DNA of 52,159 bases from contig DAWU01000004.1 in assembly GCA_002506105.1 (NCBI GenBank), positions 1-52,159 on the forward strand, written 5' to 3'. This document shows positions 27,501-35,986 of the stretch, one piece after another. The notes under the pieces were generated by a model, which had not been told where the DNA came from, made no database searches, and saw only the letters and a list, made by a program, of their open reading frames with translations. The stretch's first letter is position 1. The number at the start of each line of letters is the position of its first letter. Source of the stretch: Methanolinea sp. UBA275. GTDB lineage: Archaea > Halobacteriota > Methanomicrobia > Methanomicrobiales > Methanospirillaceae. Position numbers and translations under genes: made by a program.

Positions 27501-27812
27501 ATGGGTTTTTTACAGGAAGGTGAAACTATCATCCTGCAGGATAGTGCGAAATCAGATTTTTTTGGAAAGGGCACACTGTACCTGACAAATTCCAGGATGA
27601 TATTCGAAGTGATGACCGGAAGTTTCCTCTCGAAGACTGCCGAGGTAAAGATAGACCAGTCGATTCACTCGATGAAAGCACTCTCCGTCTCCGGCAGAAA
27701 GAGTCTCCAGATCCATTTCGAAGGGAACATGGAGCCAACGACTTTGTATGTCGACAATCCCGGCAAATGGGAGGCATCAATCAGGACGATTTTGGCGGTC
27801 AGCGGGAACTGA
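27501..27812 (+). CDS. Small PH/GRAM-like domain protein
   Basis: A 103-residue beta-rich protein. GEGETIILQDSAKSDF-like first strands, TLYLTNSRMIFEV and ALSVSGRKSLQIHFEG follow the strand order of bacterial PH-like (bPH) and GRAM domains, and the last helix is KWEASIRTILAV. Such domains bind membranes or protein partners. ATG 27501 is preferred over GTG 27489 because homologue-like sequence begins there; GTGGTGG lies upstream. No partner is apparent. Confidence 0.65.
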   Translation: MGFLQEGETIILQDSAKSDFFGKGTLYLTNSRMIFEVMTGSFLSKTAEVKIDQSIHSMKALSVSGRKSLQIHFEGNMEPTTLYVDNPGKWEASIRTILAVSGN

Positions 27813-27958
27813 CACTAACAGGTTAATGTACCTTTTTCTTCATACGATGCCGAAGAAGTATCGGGAAGAGATTTGAACTACACCCAGATCTGAACTCAAT
27901 CGCGGTTACACTCCGGATTTCTGCGGGATTTCAATACAAGTAGGGCATAACACCTTTC

Positions 27959-29308
27959 TTATTCCGAACCCCTTTTCTTCCGGGCCGACCGATTCCAGAG
28001 ATTCGACTTCTCATTGAAGAGGTACAGGTATTCCCTCCCCCGTTTCTCCTGGATGATGTATCCCAGGGACGCGAGGTGCATGAGATCCGTCCGGGCCGTC
28101 TGGTAGACCGTGTTATACGTCTGCATGACCTGACGGATGGTGAAGTATTCGTCCGAGTGCTCCATCATCTCCCGGAGGATGTTCGCCTGCCTCGGATTGA
28201 TCTCCCTGATCTTCCTGATAAGTGCCTTTGTTGTGCCCTGCACTTCCTTCTGCTTCTTAAGGAACTTCAGGAGATCTGCCAGGGCCTCGATGATGCATGA
28301 CAGGTTGTACTGCAGGAAATAGGTCACATCAGACCCATCGTATTCCGTGTGGAGATATGCCAGCGCATACTTCTTCTTCGATCGCAGGATGATCCGGGAG
28401 ATGGGCATGTACTCGAAGAGCCAGTAGCCCCGCGAGAGCACGTACCAGTAGAAGATGCTCCGGGCCGTCCGGCCATTGCCATCGTTGAACGGGTGGATAT
28501 ACCCGAAGAGATAGTGCAGGATGATGCCCTTGATGACCGGGTGGATGAAGGTATCATCGCCCGGTTCACTCACCGTATCCTCACGGTTCGCGAATGCACA
28601 GAGATCTGCGATATATCCTTCAATTTCGGAGAAATCCGGTGGTGTGTGATAGACCACGCCAGTCGCTGAATCGGCAACGACGATCTCGTTCGTGGTCCTG
28701 AAGTGCCCGACATGCTCCTCGTCGAGTGTCCCCTTCGTGACGATCCGGTGCACATCGAGGATCAATTCAGGGGTGAGGGGTTCGTCCTTCTTTTCACGAA
28801 TGAACCGCATCGCATCGTAGTTGTTGAGGACCATGCGCTCGGAGTCATTTTTCGGCTTCTTTCCCTTCCGCAGCATGTCCTTTGCTGCCTTGCGGGTGGT
28901 GGCAGCCCCTTCCAGGATACTCGAGGCAATGGCTTCTTCCATGAGCGAATTGACGATGTAGGATTCTTCGAGGGTAATTGCCTTGTTGTGAATGCGCAAT
29001 GTCCCGGAGAGGTACCTGTCAACGGTATGGAGGCTTTTCACGATCTCGGGGATGAAGGAGTAGGTCAGTGGAAGGTATGTGAATGGAACATGTTCGTACC
29101 ATAATATCCGGAGAAGTCTCATCATCGCCCAGGCGATCTTTCTTCGTTCCGGATTGGGGATCCGGTACTTCAGTTCATCCCACGATAAATAACGGCGGTT
29201 GTATTCAGCTACTTCCTTCTGGAGCTCTGGGTCTCTAGCGAACCAGGCATTCTCCGAAAGAAGCACCTGATTCCAATCAGAAGGAGGCCTTTCCGGAAGT
29301 TTTCGCAT
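27959..29308 (-). CDS. Fic-domain AMPylator with winged-helix tail
   Basis: A 449-residue Fic protein, class II by its inhibitory helix: SSILEG at residues 129-134 precedes the catalytic loop HPFNDGNGRTAR (272-283), which is complete. Fic enzymes transfer AMP (or another nucleotide group) from ATP to Ser, Thr or Tyr of proteins; the inhibitory glutamate E133 would keep it auto-inhibited. The C-terminal 90 residues look like a winged helix (RQANILREMMEHSDEYFTIRQVM...). Upstream lies a cluster of TTTAGTAGTT repeats, consistent with autoregulation through this domain. It is an accessory-type gene in a short pocket of mobile character. Confidence 0.92.
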   Translation of the reverse strand: MRKLPERPPSDWNQVLLSENAWFARDPELQKEVAEYNRRYLSWDELKYRIPNPERRKIAWAMMRLLRILWYEHVPFTYLPLTYSFIPEIVKSLHTVDRYLSGTLRIHNKAITLEESYIVNSLMEEAIASSILEGAATTRKAAKDMLRKGKKPKNDSERMVLNNYDAMRFIREKKDEPLTPELILDVHRIVTKGTLDEEHVGHFRTTNEIVVADSATGVVYHTPPDFSEIEGYIADLCAFANREDTVSEPGDDTFIHPVIKGIILHYLFGYIHPFNDGNGRTARSIFYWYVLSRGYWLFEYMPISRIILRSKKKYALAYLHTEYDGSDVTYFLQYNLSCIIEALADLLKFLKKQKEVQGTTKALIRKIREINPRQANILREMMEHSDEYFTIRQVMQTYNTVYQTARTDLMHLASLGYIIQEKRGREYLYLFNEKSNLWNRSARKKRGSE

Positions 29309-29342
29309 AGAATGTTCCTTACCAAATACTAATTTAGCCTAT

Positions 29343-29416
29343 TTTAGTAGTTATTAGTTTTGATAGTTGTTTGGTGTTTTTGCGCGATGAACTACTAAAT
29401 TGAACTACTTTAGTAA
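29343..29416. repeat. TTTAGTAGTT inverted repeats upstream of fic gene
   Basis: TTTAGTAGTT at 29343-29352 is repeated exactly in reverse orientation as AACTACTAAA at 29390-29399, and a related ACTACTTTAGTAAT follows at 29404-29417. All lie in the promoter region of the fic gene (which starts at 29308 on the minus strand). Such spacing suggests a dimeric repressor operator with two sites; the fic-encoded winged helix is a candidate binder. Confidence 0.45.
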
Positions 29417-29847
29417 TTTTTAGCAACATTCGAAAAACTCTTTCGAAAAATCTCCTCCTGGACAGTCTCGTCTCCTTTTAATATAGCATGGATGACGACT
29501 TCCCGAACTGCAGATTCGATATCGGAACCTGCAAACCCATCGGAGAGGTTCACCAGTTCCTCCATCAGTTCTGACGAGATATCCTTTTTCAGGTCTCTTT
29601 TGATATAAATGGAAATGATCTCCTTTCTCTCTTCCGATGTGGGGAGATCGACGAAAAACAATTCGTCGAACCGGCCCCGTCCTAATAGCTCGGGCGGGAG
29701 TCTGGAGATATCGTTTACAATCACCATGACGTACACCCGGGCCCGGCTCTTTATCATGTCGAGCGCATTCGCGATCCTGAGCAATGCGCAGAGTTCGGCA
29801 TTCCGAGAATCTCCTAGAGATCTGATTTCTTCCGGTGCCTCTCGCAT
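29410..29847 (-). pseudogene. C-terminal fragment of an AAA ATPase
   Basis: A 145-residue open frame encoding the C-terminal half of an AAA+ module of the FtsH/CDC48 type: VYVMVIVNDISRLPPELL then GRGRFDELFFVDLP (second region of homology with arginine fingers), followed by the helical lid (GFAGSDIESAVREVV). Walker A and Walker B are missing, and a stop codon (TGA) lies in frame a few codons upstream of the first ATG. The 5' half is therefore lost. Alone it cannot hydrolyse ATP, so it is a remnant, possibly left by the insertion of the AT-rich segment to its right. Confidence 0.8.
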
Positions 29848-29946
29848 AACAGGAAATCTTCAGGCATACAATCAGTACTTATCGTAGGGTATAAATCCTT
29901 GTTAATTGGAATATTCATAAATGATGTAATGGGATGTTAATGGTTT

Positions 29947-32202
29947 ATGGGTATATCAAGTCAGGATTATTATTTAAATTTTGATAATCAGAGTATCCCT
30001 CTAACACAAATTGATAGTAAAAAATGTAAGGACAAATTAATTGATCACCTTAAATGTTTCTCAACAATTGAAGGAGGATTGGGATCTGGGGTCTATGGTA
30101 CTTCGCATCTTGAGTACATGGTTGATCATGGCTATCTCCATGCAAGAGATGTTTGGGTGATTGCAAACAGGTTTTTTTCAGCTTTCGAAACGGTCTTTTT
30201 GAATGATCATGAGAAATACCTCCTGAGCTATGCAATATGGTTGCATGACATTGGAATGTCAGCTACTCTTGCTCCTATTAATGAGGAATTACGAAAGTTT
30301 ATTGCAAATACGACAGAGGTGCAAGAAATAACAATTGACGAGATTCGAAGCGATTTAAGAAAACATCATTCACTCATAAGCGAATATTATATTAAAAATC
30401 CTGCTATAGCCCTTTATTTCAATCAAAATAATTGTCTTCTTGAAAAAATAACAAACATTAATAAAAAGTATAGAGACTTAATAGGCTTAATCTGCCGATA
30501 TCACCAGTCGAATTGGCCAATTAATAATAAAAGAAATCCATTTTCGTTGAGTAAGAAGGTATCTAATACATATGTATTGGATTCCGGAGTTAAGATTAAC
30601 ATCCTTCTTCTTGCGGCATTCCTTGAATTAATTGACGAATGTGATCAATTAACATCAAGAATAAGAGACAGGTCTACCAGAGAGACAGAAAATCAAAGGA
30701 AAATTTCAGATTGTTATAATAAAATCCATGCCTCAATAGGTAAATACCAAAAATTAGCAGGTAAATTTGAACCCTGTAAAGACCTCTATTTAAAATCAGA
30801 AAGCGAATCGATAAAAGTCATAGAAGAGTTTGAACAGCTACTTGGAAGAAATGAAGAAATTGAAAAAGAAATTAAAACTGAGTGGGAAAATCTGAAAAAA
30901 ATTGGGCAAGCAACGCATGACCATTATGTATCAAAACAATTTGTTGATATTTATTTCAAGAAAGAACGTCGGTCTAAGAAAGATGATCAGGAATCATTGG
31001 TACTTATAATAATTACTGATTGTTCTCATACTGATGTTGTATTTAAAGAATTTAAAAAGAAAGTAAAAAATTGTTATAATATTTTGAAAAAATTTGATTC
31101 TAGAATTCCACAAAATTTGGATTTTTGCATATACAAACCAAATTCAGAAGACTATGAGAATATTCGTGAAATTAATCAACAACCTGAACAAATAAAACCG
31201 CAAACAGTTCAAAAGAAAAAAAATACTTCAAGAAAATGTGAAATATCGCAAAATGACAATGGACATTCATCGATTCCTGAATATGAGAATACATATACAA
31301 TTGGTGAATTAAAATATCCCTGTACCATTTACTGTAGTAAAAAGCACGATCAAAATCCCTTCACCTATCCAAATATCGAGTGTACCATTGTGGAATCAAC
31401 ATTAAAAATCCCACGCGAGATACTCGAAATGAAAGATGGATTAATCGAGAAATTTAGACATAGCGAATTAACAAATCTTTTTAATGGATCCACAATGAGA
31501 TTTGAGAAGTGGAGCAGACAACCTGGTCGGGGCAATCCGGAAATTATGAAGCTTGCACTAAGCAAATCGAAATATTACTGTTCACTTATTACAAATTATG
31601 TGATTGATGAACCTATTTTAAAAGCAGAAGATGGTGGTCCGATATCAATTCGAAATAAATATAGAATTAACCCTGATAAAATTGGAATATTAGGAAATCT
31701 CATTGGATTTACAATGAATCTCATCACAAGTGATAACTATATTATTATTACAAAGAGAGGAGAGAATGTAGCGCTTTACCCTAATTTATTTAATACTGCT
31801 GTAAGTGGAACTTTTGATCCAGAGGTGGATCTAAATGAAGATAAAAAACCGTGTATCTTTCATTCTATTGCCAGAGAAACCAAAGATGAAATAGGAATAA
31901 AAATTAAATTAGAAGATATCCAAGTATATTCGTTAATTCTTGAATATGAATATTGTAAACCAGAAATAATCGGCGAAATTAGATTAAAATGTTCTAAAAA
32001 GGACCTTATAGAATTCGAAAGGTCTCCAGATGAAAGATGGGAATATGACAGTCTACAGTTTATTAAATTCGAACCGCAAAAAATTTATGAAATATTAAAA
32101 AACGAGAATTGGATCCCCCAAGCTGCAATTTGTATAATCGACTCCCTCAATAGAGAATATGGACGAGAGGGGGTAAAACGAGCACTATCTGGAGTACTTT
32201 AA
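29947..32202 (+). CDS. HD-domain and Nudix-domain fusion protein
   Basis: A 751-residue protein, strongly AT-rich in codon use against both flanks. The N-terminal half has an HD phosphohydrolase domain: candidate metal ligands are H54 or H61, the hallmark H100-D101 (IWLHDIG), H140/H141 and H186. A charged, coiled middle (residues about 240-300, 370-430) follows. The C-terminal part ends in a Nudix fold with SGTFDPE near 619 and ARETKDEIGI near 642, close to the Nudix box with an insertion between its glycine and the RE..EE.G core. HD and Nudix modules both act on nucleotides, so this may clear or process a signalling or modified nucleotide, as in antiviral systems. Sign of recent transfer is clear; the function is inference. 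Confidence 0.75.
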   Translation: MGISSQDYYLNFDNQSIPLTQIDSKKCKDKLIDHLKCFSTIEGGLGSGVYGTSHLEYMVDHGYLHARDVWVIANRFFSAFETVFLNDHEKYLLSYAIWLHDIGMSATLAPINEELRKFIANTTEVQEITIDEIRSDLRKHHSLISEYYIKNPAIALYFNQNNCLLEKITNINKKYRDLIGLICRYHQSNWPINNKRNPFSLSKKVSNTYVLDSGVKINILLLAAFLELIDECDQLTSRIRDRSTRETENQRKISDCYNKIHASIGKYQKLAGKFEPCKDLYLKSESESIKVIEEFEQLLGRNEEIEKEIKTEWENLKKIGQATHDHYVSKQFVDIYFKKERRSKKDDQESLVLIIITDCSHTDVVFKEFKKKVKNCYNILKKFDSRIPQNLDFCIYKPNSEDYENIREINQQPEQIKPQTVQKKKNTSRKCEISQNDNGHSSIPEYENTYTIGELKYPCTIYCSKKHDQNPFTYPNIECTIVESTLKIPREILEMKDGLIEKFRHSELTNLFNGSTMRFEKWSRQPGRGNPEIMKLALSKSKYYCSLITNYVIDEPILKAEDGGPISIRNKYRINPDKIGILGNLIGFTMNLITSDNYIIITKRGENVALYPNLFNTAVSGTFDPEVDLNEDKKPCIFHSIARETKDEIGIKIKLEDIQVYSLILEYEYCKPEIIGEIRLKCSKKDLIEFERSPDERWEYDSLQFIKFEPQKIYEILKNENWIPQAAICIIDSLNREYGREGVKRALSGVL

Positions 32203-32500
32203 ACCCTGAACAGCGGTAGTTTCTACACTCCTCAATAGGCCCCGCCTCATTGAGTTGAAGAGGCCCTTCATGCCGATAGCATTGGCCTGATCAGATCTTG
32301 AAGGATATTGGCATACATAGTGCATATACATGGCACCATGAGACCCAATGCCTCCTCACAAAGCGCAACAATTCGGTTTCAGCACATGGTCTCACTCCGG
32401 TCGAAAACCAAATATCAAAACGGTTTCTTGATCGAATAAACAGTTTTGTAAACACAGAATATCAATAAACTGCCAAGAAAATGCGACAAATATCGATAAT

Positions 32501-32510
32501 TTATTTAAAA
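32501..32510 (+). promoter_or_regulatory. TATA box of the 32-residue gene
   Basis: TTATTTAAAA lies about 42 nt before ATG 32547. The predicted transcript start near 32531 falls just before the Shine-Dalgarno AGGTGAT (32534-32540), so promoter, ribosome site and start are properly spaced. Confidence 0.4.
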
Positions 32511-32546
32511 TGTCACGATTTCCCCAGATCCGTAGGTGATTGTACT

Positions 32547-32645
32547 ATGCCCGATTTGCATTTTCCGGCAATAAATCAATTCAATTTTATCAAAGATACT
32601 CCTCATAATTTGATTGAAAATTTTCCAATTGAAACGACCGGCTAA
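32547..32645 (+). CDS. Predicted 32-residue small protein
   Basis: A short gene coding for 32 residues, starting MPDLHFPAINQF and ending IENFPIETTG. AGGTGAT, an excellent match to the archaeal 16S anti-Shine-Dalgarno, is placed seven bases before the ATG, and a TATA box sits at the right distance upstream. The protein is acidic with several phenylalanines and asparagines and has no membrane segment. No family is recognised. It may be a real small protein or the truncated start of a lost gene whose signals survive. Confidence 0.4.
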   Translation: MPDLHFPAINQFNFIKDTPHNLIENFPIETTG

Positions 32646-32707
32646 AAGGCTCAATCATTATTGTTAATTTTTACTTTATTTAATCTTAAATTAAAATTGC
32701 AATAAGG

Positions 32708-32716
32708 TTTATATAA
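32708..32716 (+). promoter_or_regulatory. TATA box of the tubulin-like operon
   Basis: TTTATATAA is a strong archaeal box A. With normal spacing transcription begins near 32738, giving a leader of about a dozen bases that holds GTGAT (32740-32744) as a Shine-Dalgarno before the GTG start at 32750. Confidence 0.6.
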
Positions 32717-32749
32717 TATTGAATGATTATTTGTAGCTCGTGATACAAG

Positions 32750-34831
32750 GTGAAAGCGCTACTCATTGGGTGTGGCGAAGGTGGCTCACGGTTGACAGAA
32801 GCTATCATGAAAATCCAGTGTGCGACATTTGGATGCGATAGCAACGGGAAATCAATCAAGAAACAGTTCGATGCCATCGTAATCAACACCACGAACGAAG
32901 ACCTGAAGGATATTGACGGGCAGGGGACCTTCATTGACAGTCGCCGGAAGCTCCTGATAGGCACAGGCTACTCTCAGACCGCTGGTCGCGGCTCGGGGGG
33001 AAATCCCCGCCTGGGAACACTTGCCGCCATCCATGACCGGCACCGGATATCTGCAATGGTAGAAGAGATTCTCTCGGATATCAACAGTAATCCGGAGATG
33101 AACGACATCGACGCCTTCTTTGTCATCTCTGCACTTGGAGGGGGTTCAGGGTCCGGGATGGGACCGGTCATCGCCAAGATCCTCAAAGACTACTACGCCG
33201 AAGAACAATATCCTGTCATCGGGATCGTGACCCTGCCCGCAAGGGAGGAGGGGCAGCTCCCTGCGTACAATGCATACGTGTCGCTCCAGTCCTGGTTGAA
33301 AGAATCGAATTTTGACGGGATCATCACCATCTCCCTCGGCGGAAAGTTCCTCAATTACCGCGATGAATCGACGAAATACTACTCCAAGTTCAACAAGGCT
33401 GTGGCAACCTCGCTCTACATCCTCTTTGGGGGAGAGGCGACCGGAAAAAAGAGTACAAACGTCGATATGAACGATTTACTCGGAACGATACGGGAGGGAG
33501 GCGGACTCTGCACTCTGGGTCATTTGAGCACAAAGATCACAACCCCCACCGGGACCGAAAAGGAGACTGCCGTGCTCACCTACGAAGAACGCGCGTCATT
33601 ACCAGAAGGCTGGGAAACGGAAAAGATCATCAAGGCAGTCGAACGGGTCTGCAACTGCAACAATCTCTTCCTTCCAATCAATTTCAAATCATCCCGAACC
33701 GCACTCCTTGTCATCAAGGATTCGACCACGTTCAAGGTCCCAAGAGGCGCTGCTCAGGAAGCGGCAAACTGGCTGGAATCGAAGATTCTCGGACATGTCC
33801 GGTATGCCGATATCAACCATGCAGGGTTCCGCCTCATCACGGATAATACCAGGGGGACTTACTTTGACGAACAGTCAGAGATCTTCCCTGAGGACCATGT
33901 TCTCTCACGCAACGAGTCCGTGGAAATTGTCGTACTCCTTGCAGGGATCAGCAATGTCCACGTTATCCAGCAACTTCGCACAGCAGCGGAAAAGGTATTC
34001 CGGTTCTCGAATCCTCCCCGGGGGGAACGCCTGCTCGCGGAAACGCTCGGCCTTTCCGTCGGTGAGAAGATCGATGAAACCATGCTGCTTCCCTGCAGCC
34101 ATGATCGAAGTAACGGGGCTGCACAGGCCCAGTCCAGGGCAACGAACGAAGCCTTGAACCGGTTCATGGATGATTTCCTGAACCGTGACAGGTATATCAC
34201 TGAAGAGAGGATCAGAAAAGCGGTTAAAGTAGTTGATGTGAAAGTCCTGCCCGAAGAGGTAACGTGTCACCGCCCGGGATCGGTCCGGGAGAGGGCAAAT
34301 TGCTACCAGATCAGCCTCGTCTTCGAGAACCCAATCGATGGAACGTCCTTTAAGAAGGACTACGTGGTCCGGGTGATAGTCAACGAGGAGAAACGAGGAG
34401 AGATCGGAAAGAGGACCACCTGGGAAAAATCCGAGTTCATCATGGAGAGGGACGGCTGGAATTCCCGTGAGGAGAAGATCGTGCTCGATACCCTCAAACG
34501 GGCGGAAAAAGACAAAATTCCATGCGCGAAGGTCTCCGGTATCGGCCCGTATCCTCCCTGCAGGGGATTTATTAAAAAGCCGGTCTATCGCGTTCGCGTT
34601 GTATCCGACAACGGGCCCATATACTATTACTGGATCGATGCCCACCCCGAACCGGTCGTTCTCGCAGACAAAGAAGAACTCCAACGCCTCCATGGGGAGA
34701 GTGGCCAGAGAGATTACTCACGGTTCTTCGATATCCTGTTCGAGCGGGAGGATGAGGTTCCTTCGACAGAAATGGTCGAAGACCTGTTGCGAAAACTTGG
34801 AATAAGAGGCGATCAGAAAGATGTCTCATAA
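32750..34831 (+). CDS. Tubulin/FtsZ-superfamily GTPase
   Basis: A 693-residue protein starting at GTG. The N-terminal 250 residues hold every FtsZ/tubulin landmark: GCGEGGSRL (7-15), the AGRGSGGNPRLG loop (78-89, compare FtsZ G-AGGNP), the GTP-phosphate signature ALGGGSGSGMG (128-138), VTLPAREEG (160-168), and the T7-loop aspartates NVDMND (237-242) that trigger GTP hydrolysis across the filament interface. So it should polymerise and hydrolyse GTP. The C-terminal 290 residues are an extra domain I do not recognise. It is not the division FtsZ or CetZ; it resembles the tubulin-like (Tubulin_2/FtsZl) families of unknown role. It leads a five-gene operon with membrane and ATPase partners. Confidence 0.88.
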   Translation: MKALLIGCGEGGSRLTEAIMKIQCATFGCDSNGKSIKKQFDAIVINTTNEDLKDIDGQGTFIDSRRKLLIGTGYSQTAGRGSGGNPRLGTLAAIHDRHRISAMVEEILSDINSNPEMNDIDAFFVISALGGGSGSGMGPVIAKILKDYYAEEQYPVIGIVTLPAREEGQLPAYNAYVSLQSWLKESNFDGIITISLGGKFLNYRDESTKYYSKFNKAVATSLYILFGGEATGKKSTNVDMNDLLGTIREGGGLCTLGHLSTKITTPTGTEKETAVLTYEERASLPEGWETEKIIKAVERVCNCNNLFLPINFKSSRTALLVIKDSTTFKVPRGAAQEAANWLESKILGHVRYADINHAGFRLITDNTRGTYFDEQSEIFPEDHVLSRNESVEIVVLLAGISNVHVIQQLRTAAEKVFRFSNPPRGERLLAETLGLSVGEKIDETMLLPCSHDRSNGAAQAQSRATNEALNRFMDDFLNRDRYITEERIRKAVKVVDVKVLPEEVTCHRPGSVRERANCYQISLVFENPIDGTSFKKDYVVRVIVNEEKRGEIGKRTTWEKSEFIMERDGWNSREEKIVLDTLKRAEKDKIPCAKVSGIGPYPPCRGFIKKPVYRVRVVSDNGPIYYYWIDAHPEPVVLADKEELQRLHGESGQRDYSRFFDILFEREDEVPSTEMVEDLLRKLGIRGDQKDVS

Positions 34832-35960
34832 CCTTATTTTCAGGGTGATTGGTGCAATCCTCCTCTTCGGTCTCCTCTGTACTGCAGTTCCCGCCTTCAA
34901 CATGGATACGGTCAGGTATAACATGGGAGTGGACAATGAACAGGACGATTATTCCCTGGCTCCTGCAACAATCATACCCCAATCCTCCTATCCCATAGTG
35001 GGATCCGATGAGCTCAGGGTCGATGATGCCACCCTCACCCTGAACCGGTATCCCCTCGTGGCTTTTCCGGGAAAAACGGTCAATATCGAGATCACGGGGT
35101 TCATCACCGATGTCCCCCTTCCCTTCGATTCCGATCTAATGTACCCGCAGGTATCCCTGAACGGCCAGCCGATCCAGGGACAGACACTCACGGGGTCCGG
35201 AACTGTAGAGGTGAGTGGTATTGTTCCATCAGATGCTGAAATCAACCAGCCTGTCAGTATTCTCTCATTTCCTGATGCCAGCAAGGAAACAAATGCAAAA
35301 TTTATTGTCTATATCACCACCCCCGAGCAGGCCGCAGCCAAGGAGGGCCTCTTTGCAGTCTCCAGGAAAGCAGAAACCGGATTGTTTGGAATATCCAAGG
35401 ACGATTTCAGGATGGCAATCGATGAGTTCAAGGAAGGTAATTTTGCCATTTCCACGATACGATCTGAAATAGCCCGGGAAAAATCTGATATCAAAATTGA
35501 GGGCATCGTACTCGGCATTCTCATCGGAGCCATCATTGCTGTGCTGTTGTTAATTGCGGGCTGGTTCTTTGGGAGACGGCGGGGGCAGGAGATGGTGAGG
35601 AGACCGGACCTTCTCGCACTCGAATCGATCATCATCCAGTACTTTGACTTGAAGATCCAGAAAAAAGCCGACATTCAGAAATGGTGCCGGGGAATGATCG
35701 AGAAGGCGTTTGAAGTGAATATCCGGAGATCAGAGATGATTGCAGAGAAGAATCAATCTGGAGTAAATCCTGATGACCTCACGGGCAAAGATCTCCAGCC
35801 GAGCCTCTTCCAGGCATTCTATGAAAAAAGCCAGTTTGGACACAGCCGCGCCTTTGATATCGCGATTGCAGACCTGCAGGAATGTCTTCGCATAACAGGC
35901 TCGCGGGCAGAGGGCAAGGAATCGCAGGGTTCGGAGACGAAATTGCCCGGTAATCGCTGA
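34821..35960 (+). CDS. Secreted-domain single-pass membrane protein of tubulin operon
   Basis: A 379-residue protein whose start overlaps the tubulin-like gene by 11 nt. Residues 1-25 form a signal peptide, about 26-220 an extracytoplasmic beta-rich domain (AFPGKTVNIEITGFITDV), then a helical stalk and one membrane helix at 228-250 followed by positive RRRGQEM. Residues 255-379 form a cytosolic helical domain (LIIQYFDLKIQKKADIQKWCRGMIEKAF). Thus an outside sensor or anchor is joined to an inside domain that could meet the GTPase filament. No family is recognised. Confidence 0.8.
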   Translation: MSHNLIFRVIGAILLFGLLCTAVPAFNMDTVRYNMGVDNEQDDYSLAPATIIPQSSYPIVGSDELRVDDATLTLNRYPLVAFPGKTVNIEITGFITDVPLPFDSDLMYPQVSLNGQPIQGQTLTGSGTVEVSGIVPSDAEINQPVSILSFPDASKETNAKFIVYITTPEQAAAKEGLFAVSRKAETGLFGISKDDFRMAIDEFKEGNFAISTIRSEIAREKSDIKIEGIVLGILIGAIIAVLLLIAGWFFGRRRGQEMVRRPDLLALESIIIQYFDLKIQKKADIQKWCRGMIEKAFEVNIRRSEMIAEKNQSGVNPDDLTGKDLQPSLFQAFYEKSQFGHSRAFDIAIADLQECLRITGSRAEGKESQGSETKLPGNR

Positions 35961-35986
35961 ACGCAGGCTCACGGTCCCGGTACATC

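Larger units (their letters stand above)
32203..32749. other. Intergenic region with decayed coding relics
   Basis: Between the HD-Nudix gene and the tubulin-like operon. Positions 32290-32465 hold a frame of about 55 codons open but without a start (reading ...DIGIHSAYTWHHETQ...), and a shorter one before it; both look like relics of a lost gene, origin unknown. Downstream is strongly AT-rich and carries a small gene with its own promoter (32547-32645) and the operon's TATA box (32708-32716). Confidence 0.4.

Noticed and set aside
32220..32466. Transposase or integrase relic between HD-Nudix and the tubulin-like operon
   Set aside because: Two short open stretches look coding, but I cannot match them to any transposase or recombinase motif, so I list only relics of unknown origin.
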